64,000 nucleotides of DNA from Nonomuraea sp. NEAU-A123 (GTDB taxonomy: Bacteria; Actinomycetota; Actinomycetes; Streptosporangiales; Streptosporangiaceae): positions 681,881 through 745,880 of the forward strand of contig NZ_JAHFZZ010000004.1 in NCBI RefSeq assembly GCF_018603905.1, written 5' to 3'. Position 1 is the stretch's first letter; each line of letters begins with the position of its first letter. Positions 8,775 to 17,257 of the stretch are shown here, one piece after another. Below the pieces are notes generated by a model, which made no database searches, was not told the origin of the DNA, and was given only the letters and a program-made list of their open reading frames with translations. A program made the translations under genes and the position numbers.

Positions 8775-9533
8775 ATGAGGCAATACGACTCTTTCGTCGC
8801 TCTTGGTGACAGCTTTACCGAAGGACTGAACGACCCCGGCACGAACGGCCACTACCGTGGCTGGGCCGACCGGGTGGCCGAGCGGCTGGCGGCCGACAAC
8901 CCGTCCTTCCGCTACGCGAACCTGGCCGTACGCGGCAGGCTGCTCGACCAGATCGTCACCGAGCAGGTGCCGGTCGCCGTCGAGATGGCGCCCGACCTGG
9001 TCAGCCTGTGCGCGGGCGGCAACGACCTGCTCCGGCCGGGCAGCGACCCCGACGTGATGGCCAAGCGGCTCGCCCGCGCCGTGCGCGAGCTGCGGGCCAG
9101 TGGCGCCGACGTGCTGCTGTTCACCGGCGTCGACCCGCGTGACACGCCGGTGATGCGGCGGCTGCGCGGCCGGTTCGCCATCTTCTACCTGCACATCCGC
9201 TCCATCGCCGACCTGTACGGGTGCCGGCTCGTCGACCAGTGGTCCATGCAGGGGCTGCGGGACTGGCGGGCGTGGAGCGAGGACCGGCTGCACATGAACC
9301 AGGACGGGCACCGGCTGGTGGCCGCCCGGGTCCTGGACGTGCTGGGCGTGCCGTTCGACGACTGGCAGAAGGCGTGGCCCGAGCGCACCATCGACCCCCG
9401 CGCCAGGCGCCGCGAGGACGCTCAGTGGATCCGCGAGCACCTGGTGCCGTGGGTCTCCCGACGCCTACGCGGCGCCTCCTCCGGCGACGGCCTCGACCCG
9501 AAACGCCCCGACCTCACCCCGTGGACCCTCTGA
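8775..9533 (+). CDS. SGNH/GDSL hydrolase
   Basis: 252-residue GDSL-type esterase/lipase-like protein. Block I is ALGDSFTEGLND with the nucleophile Ser at residue 11, block III is CAGGNDLL, and block V is EDRLHMNQDGHRL with the catalytic Asp/His pair. There is no signal peptide, so it probably acts in the cytoplasm. The frame stays open upstream to 8682, but ATG 8775 (MRQYDSFVALGDS) follows AGAGCAGGTC and aligns block I at the usual position near the N-terminus. The gap to aroB is about 100 nt, so it probably has its own promoter. Confidence 0.9.
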   Translation: MRQYDSFVALGDSFTEGLNDPGTNGHYRGWADRVAERLAADNPSFRYANLAVRGRLLDQIVTEQVPVAVEMAPDLVSLCAGGNDLLRPGSDPDVMAKRLARAVRELRASGADVLLFTGVDPRDTPVMRRLRGRFAIFYLHIRSIADLYGCRLVDQWSMQGLRDWRAWSEDRLHMNQDGHRLVAARVLDVLGVPFDDWQKAWPERTIDPRARRREDAQWIREHLVPWVSRRLRGASSGDGLDPKRPDLTPWTL

Positions 9534-9834
9534 CCGACACATCCCCGAGCCGACCAGCCGCCCCGCCCCAAAACCGACACTCGCAAAAGCGACCCGCCCC
9601 GCCCCAAAACCGGCACCCACGAAAGCGGACCCGCCCCGACACCTGGCCCTACTGCGAGGACGGGCCACACCGTGAGGCCGCCACGCCAAGTGGGCGGGCC
9701 ACCCCCAGGGGCCACGCCGTGAGGGCGGGTCGCAGGCGATTGGGAGCCGCCCGCGAAGTCGGGCCACACCCCGAAGCCTGGCCACACCGTGAGGCCGCCA
9801 CGCCCCGAAGTCGGGTCACGGGCCGAGAGGTGGG
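9534..9834. repeat. Gene-free spacer with short degenerate direct repeats
   Basis: This 301-base spacer separates two convergent genes. It holds a head-to-tail pair of 36/37-bp units (9565-9600 and 9601-9637) that both begin GCCCCAAAACCGRCACYCRC and end ACCCGCCCC. A second element, GGCCACACCGTGAGG plus 10 further identical bases, occurs exactly at 9663-9687 and 9780-9804, with degenerate copies between. Open frames here look like composition artefacts. Confidence 0.6.
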
Positions 9835-11805
9835 TCAGGATTCCGTTGACAGGCGCTTGAGCGCCGCCCTCGGGATCGCTGGGTCCGTGGTGCGCCAGAA
9901 CGGTGGCAGGGAGCCCAGGAGGAAGCTGCTGTAGCGGGCGGTGGCCAGGCGCGGGTCGAGGACGGCGATGACGCCCTTGTCGTGCTGGGCGCGCAGCAGC
10001 CGGCCGGCGCCCTGGGCGAGCAGCAGGGCGGCGTGGGTGGCGGCGACCGTCATGAAGCCGTTGCCACCCTTGGCCGCCACGTGCCGCTGCCGGGCCGAGG
10101 TGAGCGGGTCGTCGGGGCGCGGGAACGGGACGCGGTCGATGATGACCAGGCGCAGCGACGGGCCGGGGACGTCGACGCCCTGCCACAGCGACAAAGTGCC
10201 GAACAGGCAGGTCGCCTCGTCCTCGGCGAACTGTTTGACCAGCAGCATCGTGGAGTCGTCGCCCTGACAGAGCAGTGGCACGTCGAGCCGGTCGCGCAGC
10301 GCCTCGGTGGCGGCCTTGGCGGCCCGCATCGAGGAGAACAGGCCGAGCGTGCGCCCGCCCGCCGCCTCGATCAGCTCGGCGATCTCGTCGAGGTAGGCCT
10401 GGGGCAGCCCGTCACGGCCGGGCTGCGGCAGGTGCTTGGCGACGTACAGGATGCCCGCCCGTGGGTGGTCGAACGGCGAGCCGACGTCGATGCCCTGCCA
10501 GCCCTTGTCGCCCAGCCCCCACTGGCGGGCCAGGCCGTCGAAGGTGCCGCCGAGCGCCAGCGTGGCGGAGGTGAGGACCACCGTGCGGTCGCCGAAGAGC
10601 CGGTCGCGGAGCATGCCGCCGACGTTGAGCGGGGCCACGCGCAGCGAGGGCGGGCGGCGGTCGGTGGCGCCTTCGAGCCAGACCACCTCGGCGCGGTCCT
10701 CCTCCGAGGCGTGGCCGTAGGCCTCCAGCATGCGTACCGCCGTGTCGTGCACCTCGTCGAGCGCGGTGAAGGCGGCCTTGCGCTGGCCTGCCTTGTCCGG
10801 GTCGTCCTTGTCGCCGCCGCGTGGGCCGAGCGCCGAGATGCACCGCGCCGAGGTGTCGCGCAGCAGCGCCAGCGTGAGCCCGAGCACCTCGGGCAGCTCG
10901 TCGACGCGGCCGGGGGGAGCGGCGGCCAGCAGCGCCTTGAGGTCCTCGGACGCCTCCAGGAGCTGGTCGGCGATCGGCTGCTCGATGAGCCGGCCGACCC
11001 GGCGGACGGCGAGCGCGGCCGAGCTCTCCGACAGCTCGGCGGTCACCACCGAGGTCACCCGGTCGACCAGCTCGTGGGCCTCGTCGACGACCACCATGTC
11101 GTGCTCGGGGAGGACCGGGATGTCGCCCATCGCGTCGATCGCCAGCAGCGCGTGGTTGGTGACGACCACGTCGACCTCGCCGGCCCGGCTCCTGGCCATC
11201 TCGGCGAAGCATTCGGCGCCGCTCGGGCAGCGGGTGGCCCCCAGGCATTCCTGGGCGCTCACCGAGAACTGCCGCCACGCCTGCTCGTTGACCCCGGGCA
11301 CCAGCTCGTCGCGGTCGCCCGTCTCGGTCTCCTCGGCCCATTCCTGGATGCGCTGGACCATCCGGCCCGTCGCGCCGACCTCGCGCGGATCGAAGAGCTG
11401 GTCCTGCTCGTCGTCCTCGGGCCAGCCCGCCGTCGCCTTGTAGCGGCACAGGTAGTTGCGGCGGCCTTTGAGGATCGCGTACGTCGGTTCGTGCGGCAGC
11501 TCCTTGCCGAGCGCCTCGGCCAGCCTCGGCAGGTCGCGGTCCACGAGCTGCCGCTGGAGCGCGATCGTGGCCGTGGAGATGACCACCGGCTTGTCGGCCT
11601 CCATGGAGTGCCTGATCGACGGCACCAGATAGGCGAGCGACTTGCCGGTGCCCGTGCCCGCCTGGACCGCCAGATGCTCCTCTTCCTCGATGGCGCGTTG
11701 CACGGCCTGCACCATCGTGATCTGGCCCCGTCGTTCGCTCCCACCGAGAGCGTTGACCGCGATGCTGAGCAGTTCTTCGGCTGGGGGCAGATGGGAGTCC
11801 GGCAC
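9835..11805 (-). CDS. DinG-type ATP-dependent DNA helicase
   Basis: 656 residues, XPD/DinG superfamily 2 helicase, acting 5'-3' on damaged or structured DNA. Motif I is QAGTGTGKSLAYLVP and motif II is VVVDEAHELVD. Four cysteines typical of an Fe-S cluster lie between them (one in RRNYLCRY, then ECLGATRCPSGAEC). C-terminal motifs include TSATLALGG, GLFSSMRAAK and a final QGAGRLLRAQHDKGVIAVLD. I chose GTG 11805 (VPDSHLPPAEELLSIA), although no good ribosome site is seen; the frame is open upstream to 11940 in low-complexity Arg/Ala codons. Confidence 0.92.
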   Translation of the reverse strand: MPDSHLPPAEELLSIAVNALGGSERRGQITMVQAVQRAIEEEEHLAVQAGTGTGKSLAYLVPSIRHSMEADKPVVISTATIALQRQLVDRDLPRLAEALGKELPHEPTYAILKGRRNYLCRYKATAGWPEDDEQDQLFDPREVGATGRMVQRIQEWAEETETGDRDELVPGVNEQAWRQFSVSAQECLGATRCPSGAECFAEMARSRAGEVDVVVTNHALLAIDAMGDIPVLPEHDMVVVDEAHELVDRVTSVVTAELSESSAALAVRRVGRLIEQPIADQLLEASEDLKALLAAAPPGRVDELPEVLGLTLALLRDTSARCISALGPRGGDKDDPDKAGQRKAAFTALDEVHDTAVRMLEAYGHASEEDRAEVVWLEGATDRRPPSLRVAPLNVGGMLRDRLFGDRTVVLTSATLALGGTFDGLARQWGLGDKGWQGIDVGSPFDHPRAGILYVAKHLPQPGRDGLPQAYLDEIAELIEAAGGRTLGLFSSMRAAKAATEALRDRLDVPLLCQGDDSTMLLVKQFAEDEATCLFGTLSLWQGVDVPGPSLRLVIIDRVPFPRPDDPLTSARQRHVAAKGGNGFMTVAATHAALLLAQGAGRLLRAQHDKGVIAVLDPRLATARYSSFLLGSLPPFWRTTDPAIPRAALKRLSTES

Positions 11806-11998
11806 GGCAGTAAACGGTACCGGCAATCGGGGGTCGCCGCGCCGAACGCGGTGTGATCGTGCGGACGCATCCCGGCGTTCCCGGCCGCCCGCGGCGGCTC
11901 GCGTGGCACACTGAACGATCGGAACTCCAACTGGCCACAAAGATCTACCATGGATGGGGCCAGTGGGGAGCCAGGTTAGCTGGGGAAAGCCGGTTCAG

Positions 11999-12004
11999 TA
12001 GGGT
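11999..12004 (+). promoter_or_regulatory. -10 box (TAGGGT) for the Pro/Gln-rich gene
   Basis: TAGGGT lies 42 nt ahead of ATG 12047, with TTAGCT 17 bp upstream as a weak -35 box. It is the only promoter-like pair in the 241-base divergent gap. Confidence 0.35.
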
Positions 12005-12046
12005 TTACCGGGGTTGAGTGGACGGATAAAGGCTGGTTAAAGCAGT

Positions 12047-13222
12047 ATGTCTGCCATGTCGGAAGTTGTCCCGTTGCCGTCGTTCGGCGAAGTGTTCTTC
12101 GATGCCCGAGGTCAGGAGCGGTGCCTCCGGGTCACGTGGCATGAGGGCACCTTGGTGCTCAGCCTGTGGCGAGGTGAGATGTGCACCGCCAGCTTCCGCA
12201 TGCCGATGGACGATGTCGGCCGGTTGCTCGACACCCTCGACGACGGGTTCGCCGAGGCCACGGGTGAGCAGCCCGCCGTGCCCGCGCACGACCCGGGCAC
12301 CGAGGTGATCCCCGGCACCGGCCAGTACCAACGGCCGCGCCAGAGCTCCCCGCCGCCGCCGCATGAAGACCGGCCCACGGCCGCTCTGTCTCCCAACGAC
12401 GTCCTGGTGGCCAGGGGCACCCCGCCGCCTCCGGACAAGCTGGTGGCCTCCTACGGCGAGACGACCGGGTCGCGCGACCCCCATGGCCAGCAGTATGGCG
12501 AGCGGTCGTCCTTCGGCGGCGCCCCGCAGTACGGCCAGCCCAATCCCCGCGAGCCGTTCACCGGCCCCCAGTACACCGAGCCCGAGCCGCCCGAGCCCTT
12601 CACCGGCCCGCAGTACGCCGTCCCCGGCGCCCCGGAGCCCTACAGCGGCCCCCAGTACACCGGAGACCCGTTCACCGGCCCCCAGCAGTACGCACAGCCC
12701 GCGCCGGTGCAGGACCCCGGCGAGCCCGTCTACCAGATGCCGGGTGACCGCCGCCGCCAGGCGCCCACGTCCACCGACCCGCTCGGCTTCCCCTCCCAGA
12801 CCGCGGCGCCGAACCGGCAGCAGCCCGACCCCTTCACCCAGCAGCCGGCTCACGACCTCTACGGCAACCGCGGATACCAGCCGCAGCAGCCGCCCGCACC
12901 GGCGCTGCCGGACCCGAGCGCCGCCGGGCTCGGCACCCCGATGCACGGCATCCCCGGCGCGGGCAGGCGCCAGGAGCCCATCACCTACCGCGACACGTAC
13001 CAGCAGGTGCCCTACCCGTCCACGGACGGCTTCCCGGCCTACCAGACGCCGCCCAACCCGGTCGACCCGCTGTTCTCGATGGGCGCCGGCCAGCAGCAGG
13101 CCCAGCCCTACCAGACGGACATGTCCCGCCCCTACGTGGGCGACCCGATGTTCTCCACCGGTGAGCGACTCCGTCCCGACCAGGAGTTCGACGACGACAG
13201 GGACCGCCGCAGGGAGTGGTGA
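12047..13222 (+). CDS. Pro/Gln-rich protein with GPQY repeats, function unknown
   Basis: 391 residues. Residues 1-75 look folded (SFGEVFFDARGQERCLRVTWHEG, then LVLSLWRGEMCTASFRM and DDVGRLLDTLDDGF). The rest is low-complexity, rich in Pro, Gln, Tyr and Gly, and carries a short repeat of the form EPFTGPQY or EPYSGPQY five times at about residues 165-220. No signal peptide or membrane segment is seen. A second ATG at 12056 is equally possible as start. I do not recognise a family. The layout, a small N-terminal domain with a long disordered tail, resembles scaffold proteins of actinobacteria, but that is only a guess. Confidence 0.7.
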   Translation: MSAMSEVVPLPSFGEVFFDARGQERCLRVTWHEGTLVLSLWRGEMCTASFRMPMDDVGRLLDTLDDGFAEATGEQPAVPAHDPGTEVIPGTGQYQRPRQSSPPPPHEDRPTAALSPNDVLVARGTPPPPDKLVASYGETTGSRDPHGQQYGERSSFGGAPQYGQPNPREPFTGPQYTEPEPPEPFTGPQYAVPGAPEPYSGPQYTGDPFTGPQQYAQPAPVQDPGEPVYQMPGDRRRQAPTSTDPLGFPSQTAAPNRQQPDPFTQQPAHDLYGNRGYQPQQPPAPALPDPSAAGLGTPMHGIPGAGRRQEPITYRDTYQQVPYPSTDGFPAYQTPPNPVDPLFSMGAGQQQAQPYQTDMSRPYVGDPMFSTGERLRPDQEFDDDRDRRREW

Positions 13223-13285
13223 GCCGGCGCGTCTCCAGGAGCGGTACGCTGCGATCGCGTGCCCGTGCCGACGTGGAGGAGCGCC

Positions 13286-14857
13286 GTGAACACCACCATG
13301 GGCCTGCAGCTGCTGCTGATGGCGGCAGGAGCGGTCGCGGTCTCCGCCGTCGCCCGCCGCAAGGGCTGGCCGGCGCCGCTGCTGCTGGTGGCCGCCGGGC
13401 TGCTGGTCTCGCCGCTGGTCCCCGGCGTGCCGCTCGACCCCGATCTCGTGCTGTACGTGTTCCTGCCGCCGTTGCTCTACTCGGCCGCGCTCGACAGCTC
13501 CTACCTGCGCCTGCGTGACGTCAAGCGGGCCGTGGGGCTGCTGTCGGTCGGGCTGGTGCTGTTCACCACGGCCGTCATCGGGCTGGTCGTCCACCTGCTG
13601 CTGCCGGAGCTGTCGCTGGCGGCGGCGTTCGCGCTGGGCGCCATCATCGCGCCGCCCGACGCCGTGGCCGCCGTCGCGGTCGGCAGGCGGCTCGGCCTGC
13701 CGCGCCGGGCGCTGACGATCCTCATCGGCGAGAGCCTGTTCAACGACGCGACCGCGCTGACCCTCTACCGCGTGGCGATCGGCGCGGCCGTGGGCGGCAC
13801 GGTGGACCTGCTCGAAGGCGTCGGCGAGTTCCTGTACTCGGCGGTGGTCGGGGTGGCGATCGGGCTGGCGCTCGCGTTCCTGTTCGCCTGGGTGTTCCGG
13901 CACACCCGTGACTCGCTGGTCGAGAACACGCTGATGCTGCTGATCCCGTTCGCCGCCTACCTGGCGGCCGAGTCGGTGCACGCGTCGGGCGTCATCGCGG
14001 TGGTGATCGTCGGGCTCTATCTCGGCAATCAGATGCACCAGCGGGGGTTCGGCACCCGGCTGGTGTCCGACGCGGTGTGGAGGGTGACCGACTTCTTCCT
14101 GGAGGCGATCGTCTTCGCGCTGATCGGCCTGCAACTGGTCACCGTGATCAAGGGGATCGGCGGCTACAGCGCGTGGGAGGTCGCGCTGTACGCGGGCGTG
14201 GTGTTCCTGGTGACCGTGCTGGCGAGGTTCGTCTGGATGTTCCCCGTCACCTACCTGACGAGCCTGTTCAGGAGGAACGAGCCGGGGCCCAAGCCCTCGC
14301 ATGTCGTGATCATCAGCTGGGCGGGCATGCGCGGGGTCGTCTCGCTCGCCGCCGCCTTCGCCATCCCGGTCGACATGCCCAACAGGGACATCCTGCTCTT
14401 CCTCACGTTCACCACGGTGATCGGCACGCTGCTCGTCCAGGGCACGACGTTCCCCATGCTGATCAGGCGGCTGCGCGTGTCGAGCGAGCAGGAGCGCTAC
14501 GAGGACAGACTGGCCGAGGCGTCGGCGCAGCAGGCCGCGCTCGCCGCGGGCGTGGAGGTGCTCGACCGCCTGGTCGAGGCCGAAGGCGAGCCCGACGAGA
14601 TCCAGAAGCAGGTCATCGACCAGCTCAAGGAGAAGTCGTGGCAGCGCTCGCTGACGGCGTGGGAGCGCCTGGGCGGCGGCACCGCCCAGGGAGGTGCCGA
14701 GACGCCCAGCTCCCTCTATCGCCGGCTGCGCCGCGAGATGCTGCAGGCCCAGCGCGAGACGTTCGTCCGGCTGCGCGACGAACGCCGGCTCGACGACGAG
14801 GTGCTCCGCGAGGTGATGGCCGAGCTCGACTTCGAGGAGGCCATGCTGGAGCGTTAA
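13286..14857 (+). CDS. Na+/H+ antiporter, CPA1 family
   Basis: 523-residue membrane antiporter that exchanges Na+ or K+ for protons. About 11-12 hydrophobic helices cover residues 1-415. Key motifs are LPPLLYSAALDSSYLR, GAIIAPPDAVAAVAV, the ion-site ESLFNDATALTLYRVA and the late ISWAGMRGVVSLAAAFAIP. A helical cytoplasmic tail of about 120 residues follows. GTG 13286 has a strong GGAGGAG 4 nt upstream. A leaderless alternative is GTG 13259, with TACGCT as a -10 at 13245-13250. The stop overlaps by 4 bases the stop of a convergent UBP zinc-finger gene. Confidence 0.93.
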   Translation: MNTTMGLQLLLMAAGAVAVSAVARRKGWPAPLLLVAAGLLVSPLVPGVPLDPDLVLYVFLPPLLYSAALDSSYLRLRDVKRAVGLLSVGLVLFTTAVIGLVVHLLLPELSLAAAFALGAIIAPPDAVAAVAVGRRLGLPRRALTILIGESLFNDATALTLYRVAIGAAVGGTVDLLEGVGEFLYSAVVGVAIGLALAFLFAWVFRHTRDSLVENTLMLLIPFAAYLAAESVHASGVIAVVIVGLYLGNQMHQRGFGTRLVSDAVWRVTDFFLEAIVFALIGLQLVTVIKGIGGYSAWEVALYAGVVFLVTVLARFVWMFPVTYLTSLFRRNEPGPKPSHVVIISWAGMRGVVSLAAAFAIPVDMPNRDILLFLTFTTVIGTLLVQGTTFPMLIRRLRVSSEQERYEDRLAEASAQQAALAAGVEVLDRLVEAEGEPDEIQKQVIDQLKEKSWQRSLTAWERLGGGTAQGGAETPSSLYRRLRREMLQAQRETFVRLRDERRLDDEVLREVMAELDFEEAMLER

Positions 14858-15111
14858 GCCATCGTGTTGTCGATGAAGCACCACTTCCAGGCTTCGCCGG
14901 GCTCGAACGACTGCATCACCGGGTGGGAGGTGGCGTGGAAGTGCTTGGTGGCGTGTTTGTTGGGCGAGGAGTCGCAACACCCGATATGACCGCATTCGAG
15001 GCAGCGGCGCAGGTGCACCCACCGGCCACCGGCGGCCAGGCACTCCTCACAGCCGTCGGGCGTGCGCGGAGGCGGATCGGCTGCCTTGAGAAGATGCTCA
15101 CACGTTGTCAT
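14854..15111 (-). CDS. UBP-type zinc finger protein
   Basis: 85 residues, nearly all one ZnF-UBP domain. Metal ligands are visible as CEHL, CEEC, CLECGHIGCCDSS and HATKHFHATSHPVMQSF, followed by the aromatic motif EAWKWCFIDN. In eukaryotes this fold binds the ubiquitin C-terminus; in bacteria the ligand is unknown. In some actinobacteria the same domain is attached to CPA1 antiporters, so its 4-base convergent overlap with the antiporter gene is suggestive of a functional tie. Start ATG 15111. Confidence 0.85.
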   Translation of the reverse strand: MTTCEHLLKAADPPPRTPDGCEECLAAGGRWVHLRRCLECGHIGCCDSSPNKHATKHFHATSHPVMQSFEPGEAWKWCFIDNTMA

Positions 15112-15197
15112 GGGGAAATCCTAGAACGCCTGCCGAGCTTCCCCGCGCCCGGACCCCTTGCCGCCAGATGACAAGCCGGAGGCGCGAATCCGTTGGG

Positions 15198-15203
15198 TAG
15201 GGT
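15198..15203 (+). promoter_or_regulatory. -10 box (TAGGGT), leaderless promoter
   Basis: TAGGGT ends 7 nt before ATG 15211 with no ribosome site between, fitting a leaderless mRNA for the lipoprotein gene. Confidence 0.5.
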
Positions 15204-15210
15204 CCCCAGT

Positions 15211-15600
15211 ATGCGTCGCCTCAAAAGCCGGTTCGTGCCCCTCGCAGCCTTCGCCATGTTCGTTCTCGCCGCCGGATGCGGTGAGGTCAACAACACCATC
15301 GACAAGGCTCAGTCCTGCCTGGAGGCCCCGAAGATCGTCACCGAGCTGGCCACCAAGGTCGCCCAGCTCAAGGACGACCCCAAGGCCATGGAGAAGGCCC
15401 TCGACGACAGCGCCGCCAAGCTCAACGAGGTGGCCGACAAGGCCGCCAACACCACCCTCAAGGAGGCTTCGGACGACCTGGCCAAGACGCTGAGCGGCAT
15501 CGACGTCAAGGACGTCAACGGCGCCGTCGACGCGGTCCAGAAGGTCGGCTCCGAGACCGCCACCTACCTGGAGACGGTCGCCAAGGCCTGCGGCGGCTAA
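15211..15600 (+). CDS. Small predicted lipoprotein, helical
   Basis: 129 residues. The N-terminus is a lipoprotein signal: basic MRRLKSRF, a hydrophobic stretch, then the lipobox VLAAGC, so the mature protein would be anchored to the outer face of the membrane at that Cys. The mature part is a charged, Ala/Lys/Asp-rich helical domain (KAMEKALDDSAAKLNEVADKA) with two further cysteines (SCLEAP and the C-terminal ACGG) that could form a disulfide. Family not recognised. Confidence 0.8.
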   Translation: MRRLKSRFVPLAAFAMFVLAAGCGEVNNTIDKAQSCLEAPKIVTELATKVAQLKDDPKAMEKALDDSAAKLNEVADKAANTTLKEASDDLAKTLSGIDVKDVNGAVDAVQKVGSETATYLETVAKACGG

Positions 15601-15623
15601 CCCGGCTTCTCTAGGGGGATTAT

Positions 15624-15971
15624 GTGCAAACTAGCGTCGTTCGTATGGAGCCTGACCCGCGTTTCACCCTTGCGAACGAGCGCACCTTCCTCACGTGGTT
15701 GAGCACCGCGCTGGCACTCAGCGCGGGTGGGGTCGCCATGGCCGCGCTCCCGGACGGTCTGTTCATCCCGTGGGTGCGCACCGCCCTGGCCGTCGTCCTG
15801 GTCACCCTCTCCGCGCTGGCGGCGGGCATGGCCTACCCGCGCTGGCGCAACATCCAGCGCGCGCTGCGCGACAGAACGCCGCTGCCGCCGCCCGCCCTGG
15901 CCGCGGTCTTCGGGTACGGCGTGGCGGCGGTCGCGGTGATCGCCCTGGTGGTCATCGTCATGGGGGCCTGA
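15624..15971 (+). CDS. DUF202 (YidH-like) membrane protein
   Basis: 115 residues with three hydrophobic helices. The DUF202 signature is the N-terminal RFTLANERTFLTWLSTALALSAGG. GTG 15624 is preceded by AGGGGG at the right distance. It is followed 7 nt after its stop by a second DUF202 gene; the two may form a heteromeric membrane complex. Function unknown in the family. Confidence 0.85.
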   Translation: MQTSVVRMEPDPRFTLANERTFLTWLSTALALSAGGVAMAALPDGLFIPWVRTALAVVLVTLSALAAGMAYPRWRNIQRALRDRTPLPPPALAAVFGYGVAAVAVIALVVIVMGA

Positions 15972-15978
15972 TCCGGCC

Positions 15979-16308
15979 ATGTCCGACGAGATCTGGGACC
16001 CCGGGCTGCAGAGCGAGCGGACCCGCCTGGCCTGGGTACGCACCGCCGTGGCCCTGTCGTCCGGCGGCCTGGGCGCGATGGGCCTGTCGGCGCGGCACGG
16101 GCTGCCCCCCGCCGCCATCGCCGCGTTCGTGCCGGCCGCGTTCTGTGGTGCCGTGCTGCTGCTCAGGACCGGGATCCGGTTCCGTCGCGTCCAGGAGGCG
16201 CTGCACGGCGGCCGGTCCGTGGACGCCGGGCTCGACGCGTTGTTCGCCTGGCTCGGCACGATCAGCGTGGCGGCCGGAGCGCTCGCTTTCGTGCTGGCTC
16301 TCGCGTAA
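15979..16308 (+). CDS. DUF202 membrane protein, second copy
   Basis: 109 residues, three predicted helices. The signature region reads DPGLQSERTRLAWVRTAVALSSGG, matching the DUF202 N-terminus of the preceding gene (xxNERTxLxWxRT). The two genes are 7 nt apart and surely co-transcribed. Such tandem pairs are common in actinobacteria; their role is unknown. Confidence 0.85.
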   Translation: MSDEIWDPGLQSERTRLAWVRTAVALSSGGLGAMGLSARHGLPPAAIAAFVPAAFCGAVLLLRTGIRFRRVQEALHGGRSVDAGLDALFAWLGTISVAAGALAFVLALA

Positions 16309-16360
16309 GCGGTTGCGATATTCCGACAAATAGGACGACACTCGAAGGAGGGGGTGACTC

Positions 16361-16669
16361 ATGGAAGAAGAGATCAGGAGTCTGCCGTTCGAGTGCCAAG
16401 GATGCTGGTACGTGTGGGAAGAGGAATACCACGTCAGGCACTTCGACGATCGCCACGGCAACGAGCGCGAGATCTGGTTGCGCTCCGGTGTGCCGGTCCC
16501 ACCGCCTTCGTCGGGGGCCATCTGCCCCAAGTGCGGCTGCCAGCACGCCACGATGTTCCCGGCAGGCTATCTCAGCCGGCATCCGGAGCTGAGGCCTCCG
16601 GCCGAGCCCGCGCCGCCCGACGCGACGCCACTGCTCAGTCCGGTTCAGAGACGGGTTTACCCTCTCTAA
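16361..16669 (+). CDS. Small zinc-ribbon protein, copy 1
   Basis: 102 residues. A first CxxC (FECQGCWYVWEEEY) is followed by VRHFDDRHGNEREIWLRSG and a second CxxC (CPKCGCQHATMFPAGYLSRHPEL), a zinc-ribbon layout. A perfect ribosome site, GGAGGGGG, lies 7 nt before ATG 16361. The tail is Pro-rich with no membrane segment. It is a paralogue of the gene at 16785. No known family is recognised. Confidence 0.72.
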   Translation: MEEEIRSLPFECQGCWYVWEEEYHVRHFDDRHGNEREIWLRSGVPVPPPSSGAICPKCGCQHATMFPAGYLSRHPELRPPAEPAPPDATPLLSPVQRRVYPL

Positions 16670-16784
16670 CCTGACAGTAGGTGAGCATTTCATAGCCCTG
16701 AGTGTCATAGTGCCGTCTTGTCCGGGTCACGGGTGGGGCGGACACTCGAAATCGGATGGCGGTACCTGACCGGGGGTGGTCCTG

Positions 16785-17207
16785 GTGCGCGAAGGGTTCA
16801 ATACCCAGGAGAAATGGCCTTTCGAGTGCATGCGCTGTTTGCATGTCTGGGAGGAAGATTACGTCGTCAGGCATCTGACCGACGACTACGGCAATGAGGT
16901 CAAGATCTGGCTGCGGGCCGGCGTGACCGTGCAGCCGCCGGGTTCGGACATGTGCTGTCCGGGCTGCGGGGCCTACCACGTCACGTCGTTCCCGACGGGA
17001 TACCTGTCACGTCACCCCGAGCTGGTGCCCGTTCCGGCGCCGGCGCCGGAGCCGGAGCTGCCCGCCGTGCCCGACGTGATGGTGCGGGCGCCCATCGTGC
17101 GGGCGGCCCTCCCCGGACGGCTGCTGCTGGCGGTCGGGCTGCCTGTGGCGCTGTTCGTCGGCTACGAGCTGTACGAGAACATGACGCGCGCGGTGCACCC
17201 GCACTGA
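16785..17207 (+). CDS. Zinc-ribbon protein with C-terminal membrane anchor, copy 2
   Basis: 140 residues from GTG 16785, with GGGGGTGG just upstream; an in-frame GTG at 16776 is possible. It repeats the motifs of the gene before it: FECMRCLHVWEEDYVVRHL, GNEVKIWLRAGV and CCPGCGAYHVTSFPTGYLSRHPEL. It then adds a Pro/Ala linker and one membrane segment (LLLAVGLPVALFVGYEL), so the zinc ribbon is probably membrane-tethered on the cytoplasmic side. The pair may be soluble and anchored forms of one binding module; function unknown. Confidence 0.7.
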   Translation: MREGFNTQEKWPFECMRCLHVWEEDYVVRHLTDDYGNEVKIWLRAGVTVQPPGSDMCCPGCGAYHVTSFPTGYLSRHPELVPVPAPAPEPELPAVPDVMVRAPIVRAALPGRLLLAVGLPVALFVGYELYENMTRAVHPH

Positions 17208-17212
17208 CGGCT

Positions 17213-17252
17213 GACCTCGGGCGCCCGGATGACCCGCCGGGCGCCCGAGGTC
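17213..17252. terminator. Bidirectional hairpin terminator
   Basis: A perfect 16-bp inverted repeat (17213-17228 with 17237-17252, loop 8 nt) sits between the zinc-ribbon gene and the convergent ABC exporter gene. The arms begin GACCTCGGGC. Confidence 0.8.
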
Positions 17253-17257
17253 GCCGG

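Noticed and set aside
9465..9785. Minus-strand frame in the repeat spacer
   Set aside because: It consists of repeat-encoded Arg/Gly/Ala strings and overlaps the SGNH hydrolase gene.
12005..15043. Open frame of about 1000 codons on the minus strand opposite the antiporter and Pro/Gln-rich genes
   Set aside because: It is a composition shadow: His/Arg/Gly/Gln-rich, no domain, and fully antisense to well-supported genes.
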